This document shows, piece after piece, positions 20,284 to 28,140 of a stretch of DNA of 64,000 nucleotides (the first letter of the stretch is position 1; every line of letters begins with the position of its first letter). The notes beneath the pieces were generated by a model that searched no databases, had not been told where the DNA came from, and saw only the letters and a program-made list of their open reading frames with translations. Source of the stretch: Planctomycetota bacterium (GTDB taxonomy: Bacteria > Planctomycetota > Planctomycetia > Pirellulales > PALSA-1355); assembly GCA_003389325.1 (NCBI GenBank), contig QQVE01000009.1, positions 1-64,000 on the forward strand, in the 5' to 3' direction. The position numbers and the translations under genes were made by a program.

Positions 20284-21198
20284 CTATTGGGTGTAGTCGC
20301 CCACGACGACGTCGAGCGCGGCGGGCACGACCGAGAACGTCAGCGGCTGGCCCTCAATGGCTTCACCGTCGGCCATCGCCGGGGCGTGGGGATCGGTCTC
20401 GATCGTCACACGCCGCACGCGCCGATGCACGACGCTCTCATGCTCCAGATACGTCTGTGAGACGACCCCCAACACCACCTGGGCCAGGTCCAGCGTCGTG
20501 CCATCTTCAATCACGATCAGATCCAGGTAGCCATCGCTCGGTTTGGCCAGCGGGGCCACGGTGATGCCGCCGATCGAGCGGTTGTTGGCGATGATGAAAT
20601 TCCACGCCGACAGTGTCTCGGTCGGCCCGTCGTCGCACTGCATGCTGAGCTTGTAGCCGTTCAGATCGCGCAGCACGTCGATGGCGCCTCGCAGGTAACA
20701 CCAGGCGCCCCACTTCTGTTTCATCTCATCGGTAAGGTACTCCGACACGCGATTGCTGTTCCCACCGGCGGCCATGTTGGCAAACAGCCGGACCGTGCCG
20801 GGGGCCTCGACCTGTGCCAGATCGATCTTTCGCAGCCGCCGTCGTTCGATGAGCGACCGGAACTGGAACGGGTCGAGGGGGATCTCCAAACTGCGGCACA
20901 GGTCATTGGCGGTACCGATGGGAATGATCGCCAACGGAACGCCCGCGTTGCGGCACCCTTCGTGACACAGCCCGTTGATGACCGAGTTGACGGTACCGTC
21001 GCCGCCGGCCGCCACGACCAACTCGATGCGATCGTCGCCGCTGGCTTCCCGTGCCAGGAGCGAGGCATCGTCGGGTGAGCTGGTTTCACAAATGTGGAAT
21101 TGCTCGTCGCGTTCCAGTTCCAGCCGCAACGCTTCGGCCTGGGCGGCCTGGCTGGCTTGCGGATTCCAAATCACAAGATAGGGCGCTCGAGTAGACAT
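20284..21198 (-). CDS. Diacylglycerol/lipid kinase family protein
   Basis: A 304-residue DAGK-catalytic-domain protein related to YegS/DgkB. The nucleotide-binding GGDGT is at residues 65-69, with the PIGTANDLCRSL motif following. Conserved C-terminal features include the SIGGITVAPLAKPSDG strand and a PAMADGE region. It phosphorylates a lipid such as diacylglycerol, though the substrate cannot be told from sequence. The ATG at 21198 is preferred over a TTG three codons upstream. It lies downstream of the NhaA fragment and may share its promoter. Confidence 0.92.
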   Translation of the reverse strand: MSTRAPYLVIWNPQASQAAQAEALRLELERDEQFHICETSSPDDASLLAREASGDDRIELVVAAGGDGTVNSVINGLCHEGCRNAGVPLAIIPIGTANDLCRSLEIPLDPFQFRSLIERRRLRKIDLAQVEAPGTVRLFANMAAGGNSNRVSEYLTDEMKQKWGAWCYLRGAIDVLRDLNGYKLSMQCDDGPTETLSAWNFIIANNRSIGGITVAPLAKPSDGYLDLIVIEDGTTLDLAQVVLGVVSQTYLEHESVVHRRVRRVTIETDPHAPAMADGEAIEGQPLTFSVVPAALDVVVGDYTQ

Positions 21199-21249
21199 CG
21201 ACAGCAATTCGAAGGGGGAGGATGGATCTTATGATTTCTGGGGCACTCT

Positions 21250-21555
21250 TTACAGGATCATCTTTGCAGCCTCGCTCGTGTCGCTGGCAGCCGGCTGCCT
21301 GACGCTTGTCACTCGGGCATGGCACAGTGGTTCCTCGGAAGAGGATGCCAGTTCGGTGATGAACAATGAGACCGTGAATCCCACGCCGGCCAGAAATGCT
21401 ATAACGACGACGTGGCGCCATCCGACCTCGTCGATTAGCTCGGCCAGTCGCAGCCAGTGGGCGGCTCCCGCAAACAGCAGAATCCCGACTGGTATTCGCG
21501 CGGCACCTTTAGTGCGAGCGGCGATGCGTCCCGCGGTTCGAGCCTGTTCCGACAT
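21250..21555 (-). pseudogene. C-terminal fragment of NhaA Na+/H+ antiporter (possible small membrane protein)
   Basis: A 101-residue frame. Residues 21-70 (IPVGILLFAGAAHWLRL... and FLAGVGFTVSLFITELA) match the penultimate helices of NhaA. Full NhaA is about 390 residues or more, so at least three quarters is missing. The ATG at 21555 has a weak ribosome site (AAGG). A strong sigma-54-like site sits 70 bp upstream, so the remnant may still be expressed as a two-helix protein. It is either a pseudogene or a repurposed fragment. Confidence 0.6.
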
Positions 21556-21624
21556 CGACTGCCTTCGTCCTGTGATCGCCATGGAACGCAAGTCGGCTGA
21601 CCTCGCCGGTGATGTTGGATAGGT

Positions 21625-21640
21625 GCAAACGGCATGCCCG
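21625..21640 (-). promoter_or_regulatory. Sigma-54-like promoter upstream of the NhaA fragment
   Basis: On the minus strand CGGGCATGCCGTTTGCA contains a GGCATG -24 box and a perfect TTGCA -12 box with GG-N10-GC spacing. The predicted start near 21613 would give a 58-nt leader to 21555. It could also serve the lipid-kinase gene downstream. Confidence 0.6.
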
Positions 21641-21682
21641 ACCATCGGTGCTGGCTGCGGCCGATATCACGACGCGACGACC

Positions 21683-22948
21683 TCACACTTCTTCGTCAAC
21701 GGCGGTAATGTGCCGAAAGTAGTGGTTGCGGTCGAACGTTGCCCCGAGGGCGCCGATGAGCATCGCCAGCGCCGCGCCGAAGCCGGCCGGCTTGAGATAG
21801 CTGGCCCAGCCGCCGTGCGTCGACCCTTCGGTCCAGGCTTCCAGAATGCTGGGCCGAAAGAACAACAGCCCGCAACTGAGCCCGAGTAAGAAGATGGCGG
21901 CGTAGCTGGTGACAATCCCCACCAGCACGATCGCCACGGTAGCGACGTTCGTGGTCACGGTCTGCTCGCTGAGGGTTCGGCCGCGGAGCAGCAAACGCTG
22001 CCGCAGTAGCAGGAACGTCGTCGTTGCGCAGATGGAGAGCAGCGAGAACACCACGACAAGTGCGGCCGTCTGATCGATCGCCAGGTCCCAAGCCTCGGCA
22101 CTCATGATCAGCACCAGCATCGTGGAGACGGCCGCCGTGGTGAGGCCGCTTAGGCGGTAGGGCATCTCCCAGGGCCGCGCTTCGCGTACCGCCGTGATGA
22201 TCTCGCGGCGATTGAGCCACGCGCTCTTAAGGTAGAACGCAAATGGGGCCGAGCGAGACCGGACTGGCGTTTCCTCCAGCCGCCGATCGGCGACCCCGGC
22301 AAGCTCCTGGGCCATGGTCTCTTGCTGTGACGCGTTGAACGCTTCCGCCTGGTCGATCTGGTCAAGCGTTTCCAATGGCGCCATCAGGTTGCCCGCCTCC
22401 TCCGAATGCGCCAGGCCGGTATGGTGTCCCAGCCCGTGAAGCACGAGGGCCGTCAAACGCCGCGTCATGGCGGCGACGCGCTGGGAATCGCTGGCATCGG
22501 GCTGGCTGACGCGAGGATCGAGCCGCGAAGTGGAGATCACGATTCCCTCCAGCGAACGCGAGACGGCGGCCACGGCGTCCTTGCGGTAGTAGCTGATCAG
22601 GTCGATCGGGGTGACGATGACTGTGAAGTCCCAACGCCGCAGATCGCGCTCGGCTACACCGTCGTCGAGCAGGGCAGCCGGCTCGACCCGCGTCTCGGAG
22701 GGGCGCTGCTCGCGGCGCACGGTCGTCATCTTCCAGTGGAACTGCCCGAAGCGTTCGCTCAAGAATGACCGCGTCTGTTTGCGAGCCCCTTCCACCGCCT
22801 CGAGGTCTGCCGCATCCATCGGCTCGAATACGAGCCAACCGATTTCGATCACTTGCGGCTCGTAGGTCGCTTCGGCGTCGGGGGAGAGACGCCCTTCGCT
22901 CGACACACTCGCCGGTTCGACGTTTTGGGTCTCGTCGGCTGCCGTCAT
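21683..22948 (-). CDS. Membrane metzincin-like protein lacking the catalytic glutamate
   Basis: A 421-residue protein. The N-terminal half is soluble and carries HGLGHHTGLAH (H171, H175, G178, H181), the metzincin zinc motif HExxHxxGxxH with Gly172 in place of the catalytic Glu. M189 in NLMAP would be the Met-turn. Four transmembrane helices follow (about residues 265-290, 295-318, 335-365, 385-410). The zinc ligands look intact while peptidase activity is doubtful. It overlaps the MscS-like gene by ATGA, so the two are likely partners. The family name is uncertain; it is not an archaemetzincin, as the Cys set is absent. Confidence 0.6.
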   Translation of the reverse strand: MTAADETQNVEPASVSSEGRLSPDAEATYEPQVIEIGWLVFEPMDAADLEAVEGARKQTRSFLSERFGQFHWKMTTVRREQRPSETRVEPAALLDDGVAERDLRRWDFTVIVTPIDLISYYRKDAVAAVSRSLEGIVISTSRLDPRVSQPDASDSQRVAAMTRRLTALVLHGLGHHTGLAHSEEAGNLMAPLETLDQIDQAEAFNASQQETMAQELAGVADRRLEETPVRSRSAPFAFYLKSAWLNRREIITAVREARPWEMPYRLSGLTTAAVSTMLVLIMSAEAWDLAIDQTAALVVVFSLLSICATTTFLLLRQRLLLRGRTLSEQTVTTNVATVAIVLVGIVTSYAAIFLLGLSCGLLFFRPSILEAWTEGSTHGGWASYLKPAGFGAALAMLIGALGATFDRNHYFRHITAVDEEV

Positions 22949-24354
22949 GATTCCAGGAGGTCCTTTCCGGCTTCGGGCGAGCGGGCATTGCGGGCCTGCT
23001 GTTCGATATCCTCAGCCTCGCTGGCCAAATCGCCTTCCGCGGAATGCGCCGCAGACTTGTCTTCGATCGTGGCGGCCGCGCGTTTCTCGGGCGCACGTGG
23101 CGGCTCTTGCCCAGGCGTGATGACGGGCACCCCGGCCGGAAACACCACCTCGCGAGCCTCATCGGGCATTGAGATCTCTGCCTCGTCGAAGGCTTGCTTG
23201 GTGAGTCGAATGACCGAAGAGAGCACCTTCAAGAAGCTGTGCTTGTGCACGTTCACCCAAAAGTAGACCCGGACGTTGACGGTCGCGGCGCCCAGCGCTT
23301 CGACCAGCACCAGCGGCTCGGGGTGGTCGACGACGGCCGGATGGTCGCTGAGCACCGACAGCGCGATCGACTGCGCCTTGGCAATCGGAGCATCGTAGCC
23401 GATCCCGACGACGAAATCGAAGCGGGCGTTGGGGTTCGCCGTGTAGTTGGTGATTGTTTCCTTGTAGATCGTGGCGTTGGGAATCTGAATATGGTTGCCC
23501 TCCAGCGTCATCAACAACGTCGATCGCGTATTGACGCCTTGCACGTAGCCTTGATGGCCGGCTACGGAAATCAGGTCGCCGCGCTCGAAGGGGTGCTGCA
23601 TGCTGATCAGAATGCTGGCCAGGAAGTTTTCCGCAATATCCCGGAAAGCGAAGCCCACGACCAGACCGATCAGTCCAGTGCCGCCCAGCACGGTAACTGC
23701 CAGCCGCGTCAATCCGGACACCTTCAGTATCAGGTAGAGCCCCAGCAAGAACACCGGCACAGCGGCCGCCCGGGCCGCGATGTCACGCAGCATGGGCGTC
23801 TTTACGCGTGGGCGCAACAATACCCGGGCAATCTGCACCGACGCCTGTGCCGCCAACCAGGTTGCCACCAGCAGCAGCAGGCCAAAGGCAATCAACGGGC
23901 TCTGCCGTACCGTCTCCGCCCCGAGTTGGGCCAACTCGTTCCAGGCCGGCGAAAGATCCCACATCGATCGTTCGACCACCTCAATGCGGTTGACGACGGC
24001 CACCACGTCCTGGGTATTGCCTGCCAGGCGGCCGGCCCATTCCTTGTGTTGCTCGCTGCTGGTGCGTCCCTGTAAGAAGACGACACCTTCATCGACTTCC
24101 ACCTCGGGCTGCTCGAACCATTCGGTGGCTTCGAGAATGCGCATGAGCCGCGCGGCAATCTCGGTATCCTCGGCCACCGGCTCCACGTCAACCTGTTTGG
24201 CGACTTCTGCAGCCGGTGCCTCCTCCGGCTCGTCAGGTTCTTGCGCGGACAGCAGCGCGGGGATGACGAGGAGCCCGCACGCCGCGAGCAACGGCGCGAG
24301 ACGTCCCCGGCGCCCGCGGCGGAGTGGTGCAGTCGATGTCACGGCATTGGCCAT
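22945..24354 (-). CDS. Mechanosensitive ion channel (MscS family) with BON domain
   Basis: A 469-residue protein. A signal peptide (residues 1-38) is followed by a BON-like domain (about residues 60-125), three transmembrane helices, the MscS pore region with the beta domain (FRDIAENFLASILI, HPFERGDLI and NHIQIPNATIY segments), and a charged C-terminal tail. It should open under membrane tension to release solutes. BON domains often bind lipid or peptidoglycan-side surfaces. The ATG at 24354 follows the 90-residue gene by 22 bp. Confidence 0.88.
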   Translation of the reverse strand: MANAVTSTAPLRRGRRGRLAPLLAACGLLVIPALLSAQEPDEPEEAPAAEVAKQVDVEPVAEDTEIAARLMRILEATEWFEQPEVEVDEGVVFLQGRTSSEQHKEWAGRLAGNTQDVVAVVNRIEVVERSMWDLSPAWNELAQLGAETVRQSPLIAFGLLLLVATWLAAQASVQIARVLLRPRVKTPMLRDIAARAAAVPVFLLGLYLILKVSGLTRLAVTVLGGTGLIGLVVGFAFRDIAENFLASILISMQHPFERGDLISVAGHQGYVQGVNTRSTLLMTLEGNHIQIPNATIYKETITNYTANPNARFDFVVGIGYDAPIAKAQSIALSVLSDHPAVVDHPEPLVLVEALGAATVNVRVYFWVNVHKHSFLKVLSSVIRLTKQAFDEAEISMPDEAREVVFPAGVPVITPGQEPPRAPEKRAAATIEDKSAAHSAEGDLASEAEDIEQQARNARSPEAGKDLLES

Positions 24355-24376
24355 AAGCAGACCGGCGAACTCCTCG

Positions 24377-24649
24377 CTACGACGATGCGTCTCGGGAGTC
24401 TTTCGGCGACGGACCGCGCCACACGCCGACGCCCTCTCGCTCGATAGTGTCGTGTACCTCGGCCGCGCCGGCGCCGTCGCGGATGTCCTTAAGGAGTTCC
24501 AGAAAACGCTCCGGGAGCAAGTGCCAATAGGCCTCGTCGTGCTGGACGCGCACCATCGTTCCGACGTCTGGTTCGAAGTCATCATCCAGGGCGACGCTTA
24601 TGTCCGTGGCGCCGATGCGATCCAGTTCCGCTCGTATGTCTTCTAGCAC
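24377..24649 (-). CDS. Small acidic cytoplasmic protein, unknown function
   Basis: A 90-residue soluble acidic protein with no recognised domain. The GTG start at 24649 is supported by AGAGGTG 5 bp upstream. It is the first gene of a three-gene unit with the MscS-BON channel and the metzincin-like protein, about 45 bp downstream of a sigma-54-like promoter. Regular hydrophobic spacing (LEDIRAELDRIG, LPERFLELLKDIRDG) suggests two amphipathic helices. It could be a regulator of the channel, but that is only context. Confidence 0.65.
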   Translation of the reverse strand: MLEDIRAELDRIGATDISVALDDDFEPDVGTMVRVQHDEAYWHLLPERFLELLKDIRDGAGAAEVHDTIEREGVGVWRGPSPKDSRDASS

Positions 24650-24692
24650 GAGTCACCTCTTCTCGAGTTGGGAATTCGCATCACCTAGAAAT

Positions 24693-24708
24693 AGCAGTTC
24701 ACGTGCCG
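24693..24708 (-). promoter_or_regulatory. Sigma-54-like promoter of the 90-residue/MscS/metzincin operon
   Basis: On the minus strand CGGCACGTGAACTGCT has a perfect GGCACG -24 box and CTGC as the -12 box with exact spacing. The predicted start near 24682 gives a 33-nt leader to the GTG at 24649. Confidence 0.65.
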
Positions 24709-24779
24709 TGTCGCGGAGCCAAGCGCGGGTGCGTCAAAGTTGCCCAATGATCGGGTAATAGTGGCTTGGTGGAGACCAT

Positions 24780-24800
24780 TGTGGTCGTCGAGCGACCACA
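24780..24800. promoter_or_regulatory. Palindrome, likely activator (enhancer) site
   Basis: TGTGGTCG and CGACCACA form perfect 8-bp arms around TCGAG. It lies about 70 bp from the minus-strand and 95 bp from the plus-strand sigma-54-like promoter, the normal place for an NtrC-type activator site. Degenerate copies lie between other divergent sigma-54-like promoters in the window. Confidence 0.6.
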
Positions 24801-24894
24801 GCTTGGACTTACGAGTAGAGCGCTAGGAGGAGGATGGATTGCGTGTATGACAATACCTCTCTTGCCGTCGGGGCTGTCTGGGCACAAACTCAGT

Positions 24895-24910
24895 TGGCAT
24901 GGAAGGTGCT
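24895..24910 (+). promoter_or_regulatory. Sigma-54-like promoter of the response regulator gene
   Basis: TTGGCATGGAAGGTGC has TGGCATG as the -24 box and GTGC as the -12 box with GG-N10-GC spacing. The leader to the ATG at 25136 would be about 215 nt. It suggests autoregulation. Confidence 0.5.
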
Positions 24911-25135
24911 TCCGTGGCCTTAAGCAACCCGCGCCGGACGAAAACGGGCAAGCGGGAAGATGGGGGGCGACCAAAGCGCCGCAGGTTTATGGGCAACTCC
25001 ATTCCTGGTAGTATTTTGAGACTGCCTCCATTGCTTGTGAGTCCCATCGGGTTGCGAAATAATATAAGTCTGGGGCGCGGCTGCATGCGCCGCAAGCATT
25101 GCCCAGCAGGATCAAACTTCAAGGGGTCGTAGCGT

Positions 25136-26626
25136 ATGACGAAAGTACTGGCGGTGGACGATGATCGGACGGTGCTACACCTGATCGGACGGTGGTTCGA
25201 AGACACGGACACGGAAGTGATCACTGCCACCACGGCCCGCGAAGCACTGGACAAGGTGCGCGAGGAGCGCCCCGACGTGCTTCTGTTGGATATTATGCTG
25301 CCCCAGTTGTCGGGCCTCGAGGCTTGTAAGGCGATTGCCGAAACCGATCCGAAGTTGCCGGTGATCTTCATCACCGGCCACGGCAGTAGCGATATGGCCA
25401 TCGAGGCGATGAAGCTCGGCGCCTACGACTACCTGCTGAAGCCGCTGGAGAAAGACAGGGTCCTCGACCTGGTTTCGCGCGCGGCGGAAATCCGCCGCCT
25501 GATGAGCATTCCGGTCACCGTCAGTCCCGAGTCCGGCGAGGGCGACGGCGACACGATGCTCGGCCAGAGCGAAGCCATGCAAGGCGTGTTCAAAGCGATC
25601 GGCCGCGTCGCGCCCCAGGACGTGACCGTGTTGATTCAAGGCGAGAGTGGCACGGGAAAGGAACTCGTCGCTCGGGCCATCTACCAGCACAGCGACCGGG
25701 CCGACGGCCCGTTTCTGGCGATCAACTGCGCGGCGATTCCCGAGACCTTGCTGGAGAGCGAATTCTTCGGGCACGAGAAGGGGGCCTTCACGGGGGCCGA
25801 CTCGCGCCGCATCGGCAAGTTCGAGCAGTGCAGCGGGGGCACTATCTTTCTGGACGAAATCGGCGATATGCCGGCTCTTCTACAAAGCAAGATCCTCCGC
25901 CTCCTGCAGGAACAAAAGTTCGAGCGCGTCGGCGGCAACCAGACGATTGCCACCGACGTGCGGATCATCGCCGCCACGAATCGCGATCTCGATGTCCTGG
26001 TGAAGGACGACAAGTTCCGCGAGGACCTGCTGTACCGCCTCAAGGGATTCTTGATTTGCCTGCCACCGCTACGCGAGCGGCGCGGTGATATCAGGTTGTT
26101 GGTTGAGCACTTTCTGGCTCGCTACAACCGCAGCATGGAGAAGAACGTGCTGCGGATCGACCCGGCGGTGATGCGCGTCCTGGAGAAATACGACTGGCCG
26201 GGCAACGTCCGCGAGTTGGAAAGCCTGCTTAAGCAGGCGCTGATCAACGCCACCGGCACCGTAATTACCGGCGATTGCCTGCCCGACATGCGCTGTTTCC
26301 AGGAGGGGGCCGAATGCGGAGACGAACAGCCCGAGGAGAAGCTGCCGCCTGTCAGCTCCGCGGCGGATCAACTCCCCCGCAGTGATCTGGCCGCGTACAT
26401 CGAGCAGCGAATCGAGAGCGACAGCCAGGACTTGTACGCCGAATCGCTCGACTTGATGGAACGCTACCTCCTGACGCGCGTGCTCCGCGAGACGGGCGGT
26501 AACCAGTCGCTCGCGGCCAAGATGTTAGGCATCACGCGCGGCAGTCTTCGCAACAAGATCCGGGCGCTGCAGCTCTCGATCGATCAAGTCGTCACGGTCG
26601 CGAAGGTGCCTGCCGGAAGTTCTTGA
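25136..26626 (+). CDS. Sigma-54-dependent response regulator (NtrC family)
   Basis: A 496-residue activator with all three modules. The REC domain (residues 1-120) has phosphoacceptor D52. The AAA+ domain has Walker A GESGTGKE at 169-176, the sigma-54 contact loop GAFTGA at 216-221 and Walker B FLDE at 238-241. A C-terminal Fis-type helix-turn-helix (GGNQSLAAKMLGITRGSLRNKI) ends near residue 480. When phosphorylated it should remodel RNA polymerase-sigma-54. No kinase gene is adjacent. It is the obvious candidate to drive the sigma-54-like promoters scattered through this window. Confidence 0.95.
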   Translation: MTKVLAVDDDRTVLHLIGRWFEDTDTEVITATTAREALDKVREERPDVLLLDIMLPQLSGLEACKAIAETDPKLPVIFITGHGSSDMAIEAMKLGAYDYLLKPLEKDRVLDLVSRAAEIRRLMSIPVTVSPESGEGDGDTMLGQSEAMQGVFKAIGRVAPQDVTVLIQGESGTGKELVARAIYQHSDRADGPFLAINCAAIPETLLESEFFGHEKGAFTGADSRRIGKFEQCSGGTIFLDEIGDMPALLQSKILRLLQEQKFERVGGNQTIATDVRIIAATNRDLDVLVKDDKFREDLLYRLKGFLICLPPLRERRGDIRLLVEHFLARYNRSMEKNVLRIDPAVMRVLEKYDWPGNVRELESLLKQALINATGTVITGDCLPDMRCFQEGAECGDEQPEEKLPPVSSAADQLPRSDLAAYIEQRIESDSQDLYAESLDLMERYLLTRVLRETGGNQSLAAKMLGITRGSLRNKIRALQLSIDQVVTVAKVPAGSS

Positions 26627-26676
26627 CCCGGCCACGTCCCTTGCCACCAAGCTGGATGTATCGCCATGCGGTCGGA

Positions 26677-27075
26677 TTAGCGGCCGCTGCCGGGCTTGAC
26701 CATGTCGGCTAGCGCGGTTTGAAGACGCTCCAACTCGCGCTGCATGTCGTCGAACAACCCGCTGGCCTCGACGAGTTCTCCCTCATGGGCACGTTGTTCG
26801 ACGGCCGCCGCCGCCTCGGTCGCGGTAGTCGCGTCGAACGTAGCCGAGAGGTTCTTCAAGCTGTGGGAAGCGCGGGCCAGCGTTTCCGCGTCGCGCGATT
26901 CCAAGGCCGAACGAGCCTGCTCGAGAAGCTGCGGGCTGTCCTCGAGGAACAGGACCACGACTTCCTCAAAGAGGGCTTGGTCGCCTCCAAGCCGCTCCAG
27001 CGACCGGTCATAGTCGAACAGCGGAGCCCGCGCCGCGGAGTTCCCACCGGTGGTATCGCGCTTCTGGCTATTCAT
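26677..27075 (-). CDS. Hpt (histidine phosphotransfer) domain protein
   Basis: A 132-residue four-helix Hpt protein. The phosphorylated His is H71 in ASHSLKNLSA; the usual HxLKG reads HSLKN here. An N-terminal helix (DYDRSLERLGGDQALFEEVV) is typical of the family. It shuttles phosphate between a hybrid kinase and REC domains. It ends 50 bp from the convergent sigma-54 regulator gene and is last in a minus-strand run with SPW, VKOR-like and epimerase genes. Confidence 0.88.
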   Translation of the reverse strand: MNSQKRDTTGGNSAARAPLFDYDRSLERLGGDQALFEEVVVLFLEDSPQLLEQARSALESRDAETLARASHSLKNLSATFDATTATEAAAAVEQRAHEGELVEASGLFDDMQRELERLQTALADMVKPGSGR

Positions 27076-27108
27076 GACAACCTCAGACTCCTGACTCGTT
27101 TAACCAGT

Positions 27109-27474
27109 TTACTCTGCGAATAGCGCGCCAGCGCGCTCCCGAAACCACGCCGGTGGCGGTTGAGACGCGTTATTTGGGACGATCGCGAACATCATCAACA
27201 GCAGCCCGACGACGATATCGTTTTGCATCCCCGGCGGAGGTGGAGAGGCGGCCCCGAATCGACCAAAGCCCACGAGCCAGACGGCAATCACCAGGGTCAG
27301 CAGGTGGGCATAACGCGTCGGGCGCCAATAGGACAGGCAGGCGAAGGTGGCCACGAGCGTGGCGCAACCCAAATCGCTGGCCCACAGCAGCACATTGTCC
27401 TCGGCATGCTCGAACACGAAGGGACTGATCGCCAGCCAAACGCCGAGCATGAATTCGGTCACGCGAGCCCACAT
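27109..27474 (-). CDS. SPW-repeat membrane protein
   Basis: A 121-residue protein with four hydrophobic helices and the motif GVWLAISPFVF, characteristic of SPW-repeat proteins (two Ser-Pro-Trp/Phe helix pairs). The function of the family is unknown. It lies 33 bp upstream of the Hpt gene and 24 bp after the VKOR-like gene on the same strand, so they are probably co-transcribed. Confidence 0.78.
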   Translation of the reverse strand: MWARVTEFMLGVWLAISPFVFEHAEDNVLLWASDLGCATLVATFACLSYWRPTRYAHLLTLVIAVWLVGFGRFGAASPPPPGMQNDIVVGLLLMMFAIVPNNASQPPPAWFRERAGALFAE

Positions 27475-27498
27475 ATCGTATTCCCTATGGATCGCACC

Positions 27499-28140
27499 TT
27501 AGGCCGCCTTGCGCACCATCTCGGCAGCGACCTCATCTACAGACTCGACCGGCCGGCCGATGAACACGCGCCAAACGGCAGCCGCACTGCCCGTGCGCTG
27601 CCAGGTTCGGTATAGCCACTTGAGCGACGAATAGACTTCATCGACGGCCATCCACACCAAGATCAGCGAGATGACGGCCGTCACCAGACACAAGAAGCAC
27701 CATTGGCCCACGACCACGGCCTGCGCCACCACAAGGATCGCACTAACCAGACCCAGCGGTATGACATCAATGCCGAACAGGACGACCATCCAGGGCCGGT
27801 ACTGCCAGCGCCGGGTCGAGCCGGCCAAGCCGAAAATGGCGTCGCCCAAGTAAGCCAACGCTCCGAAAGCCGCGTCATGGATTCCGAACCAGCGATACAT
27901 CATCTTGGCCACATCGGAGTCGAGCACGCGTGCACTCTGTTCGCCAAAGATCGGATCCCACACGCTGTCGACCAACCGCCATTGGTAGAGTGACATGTAC
28001 GCGGCAATCACCGCGGCCACCAGGGCTAGGCCGCAGATCGGCAGCCGCTGGCTCCAGGCCGACGGGTTGTGCTTCCAAGGATCCACCGCCACCGTCAAGT
28101 CGGCAGTTTCCGCAGGATAGCCGCGCAGCGTCTCGCTCAT
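27499..28140 (-). CDS. VKOR-like (vitamin K epoxide reductase family) membrane protein
   Basis: A 213-residue protein with four to five hydrophobic helices. The VKOR-type core shows [20 protein letters not shown] and the C-terminal redox pair WCFLC. The two loop cysteines that normally shuttle electrons are missing: the loop has Ser/Trp/Asp instead, and the only other Cys is near the N-terminal helix. It may be redox-impaired or need a partner thiol. The start ATG at 28140 overlaps the epimerase stop by ATGA. Confidence 0.75.
   Translation of the reverse strand: MSETLRGYPAETADLTVAVDPWKHNPSAWSQRLPICGLALVAAVIAAYMSLYQWRLVDSVWDPIFGEQSARVLDSDVAKMMYRWFGIHDAAFGALAYLGDAIFGLAGSTRRWQYRPWMVVLFGIDVIPLGLVSAILVVAQAVVVGQWCFLCLVTAVISLILVWMAVDEVYSSLKWLYRTWQRTGSAAAVWRVFIGRPVESVDEVAAEMVRKAA

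Larger units (their letters stand above)
24650..25135. promoter_or_regulatory. Divergent regulatory region between the MscS operon and the sigma-54 activator gene
   Basis: No gene is supportable in these 486 bp. It contains a minus-strand sigma-54-like promoter (24692-24708), a perfect 8-bp palindrome (24780-24800) and a plus-strand sigma-54-like promoter (24895-24910), then a leader of about 215 nt before the regulator gene. The symmetry suggests one activator site serving two divergent promoters. Confidence 0.65.

Noticed and set aside
25031..25068. AT-rich stretch before the regulator gene as a sigma-70 promoter
   Set aside because: Possible -35 and -10 hexamers are spaced more than 20 bp apart, outside the usual range.
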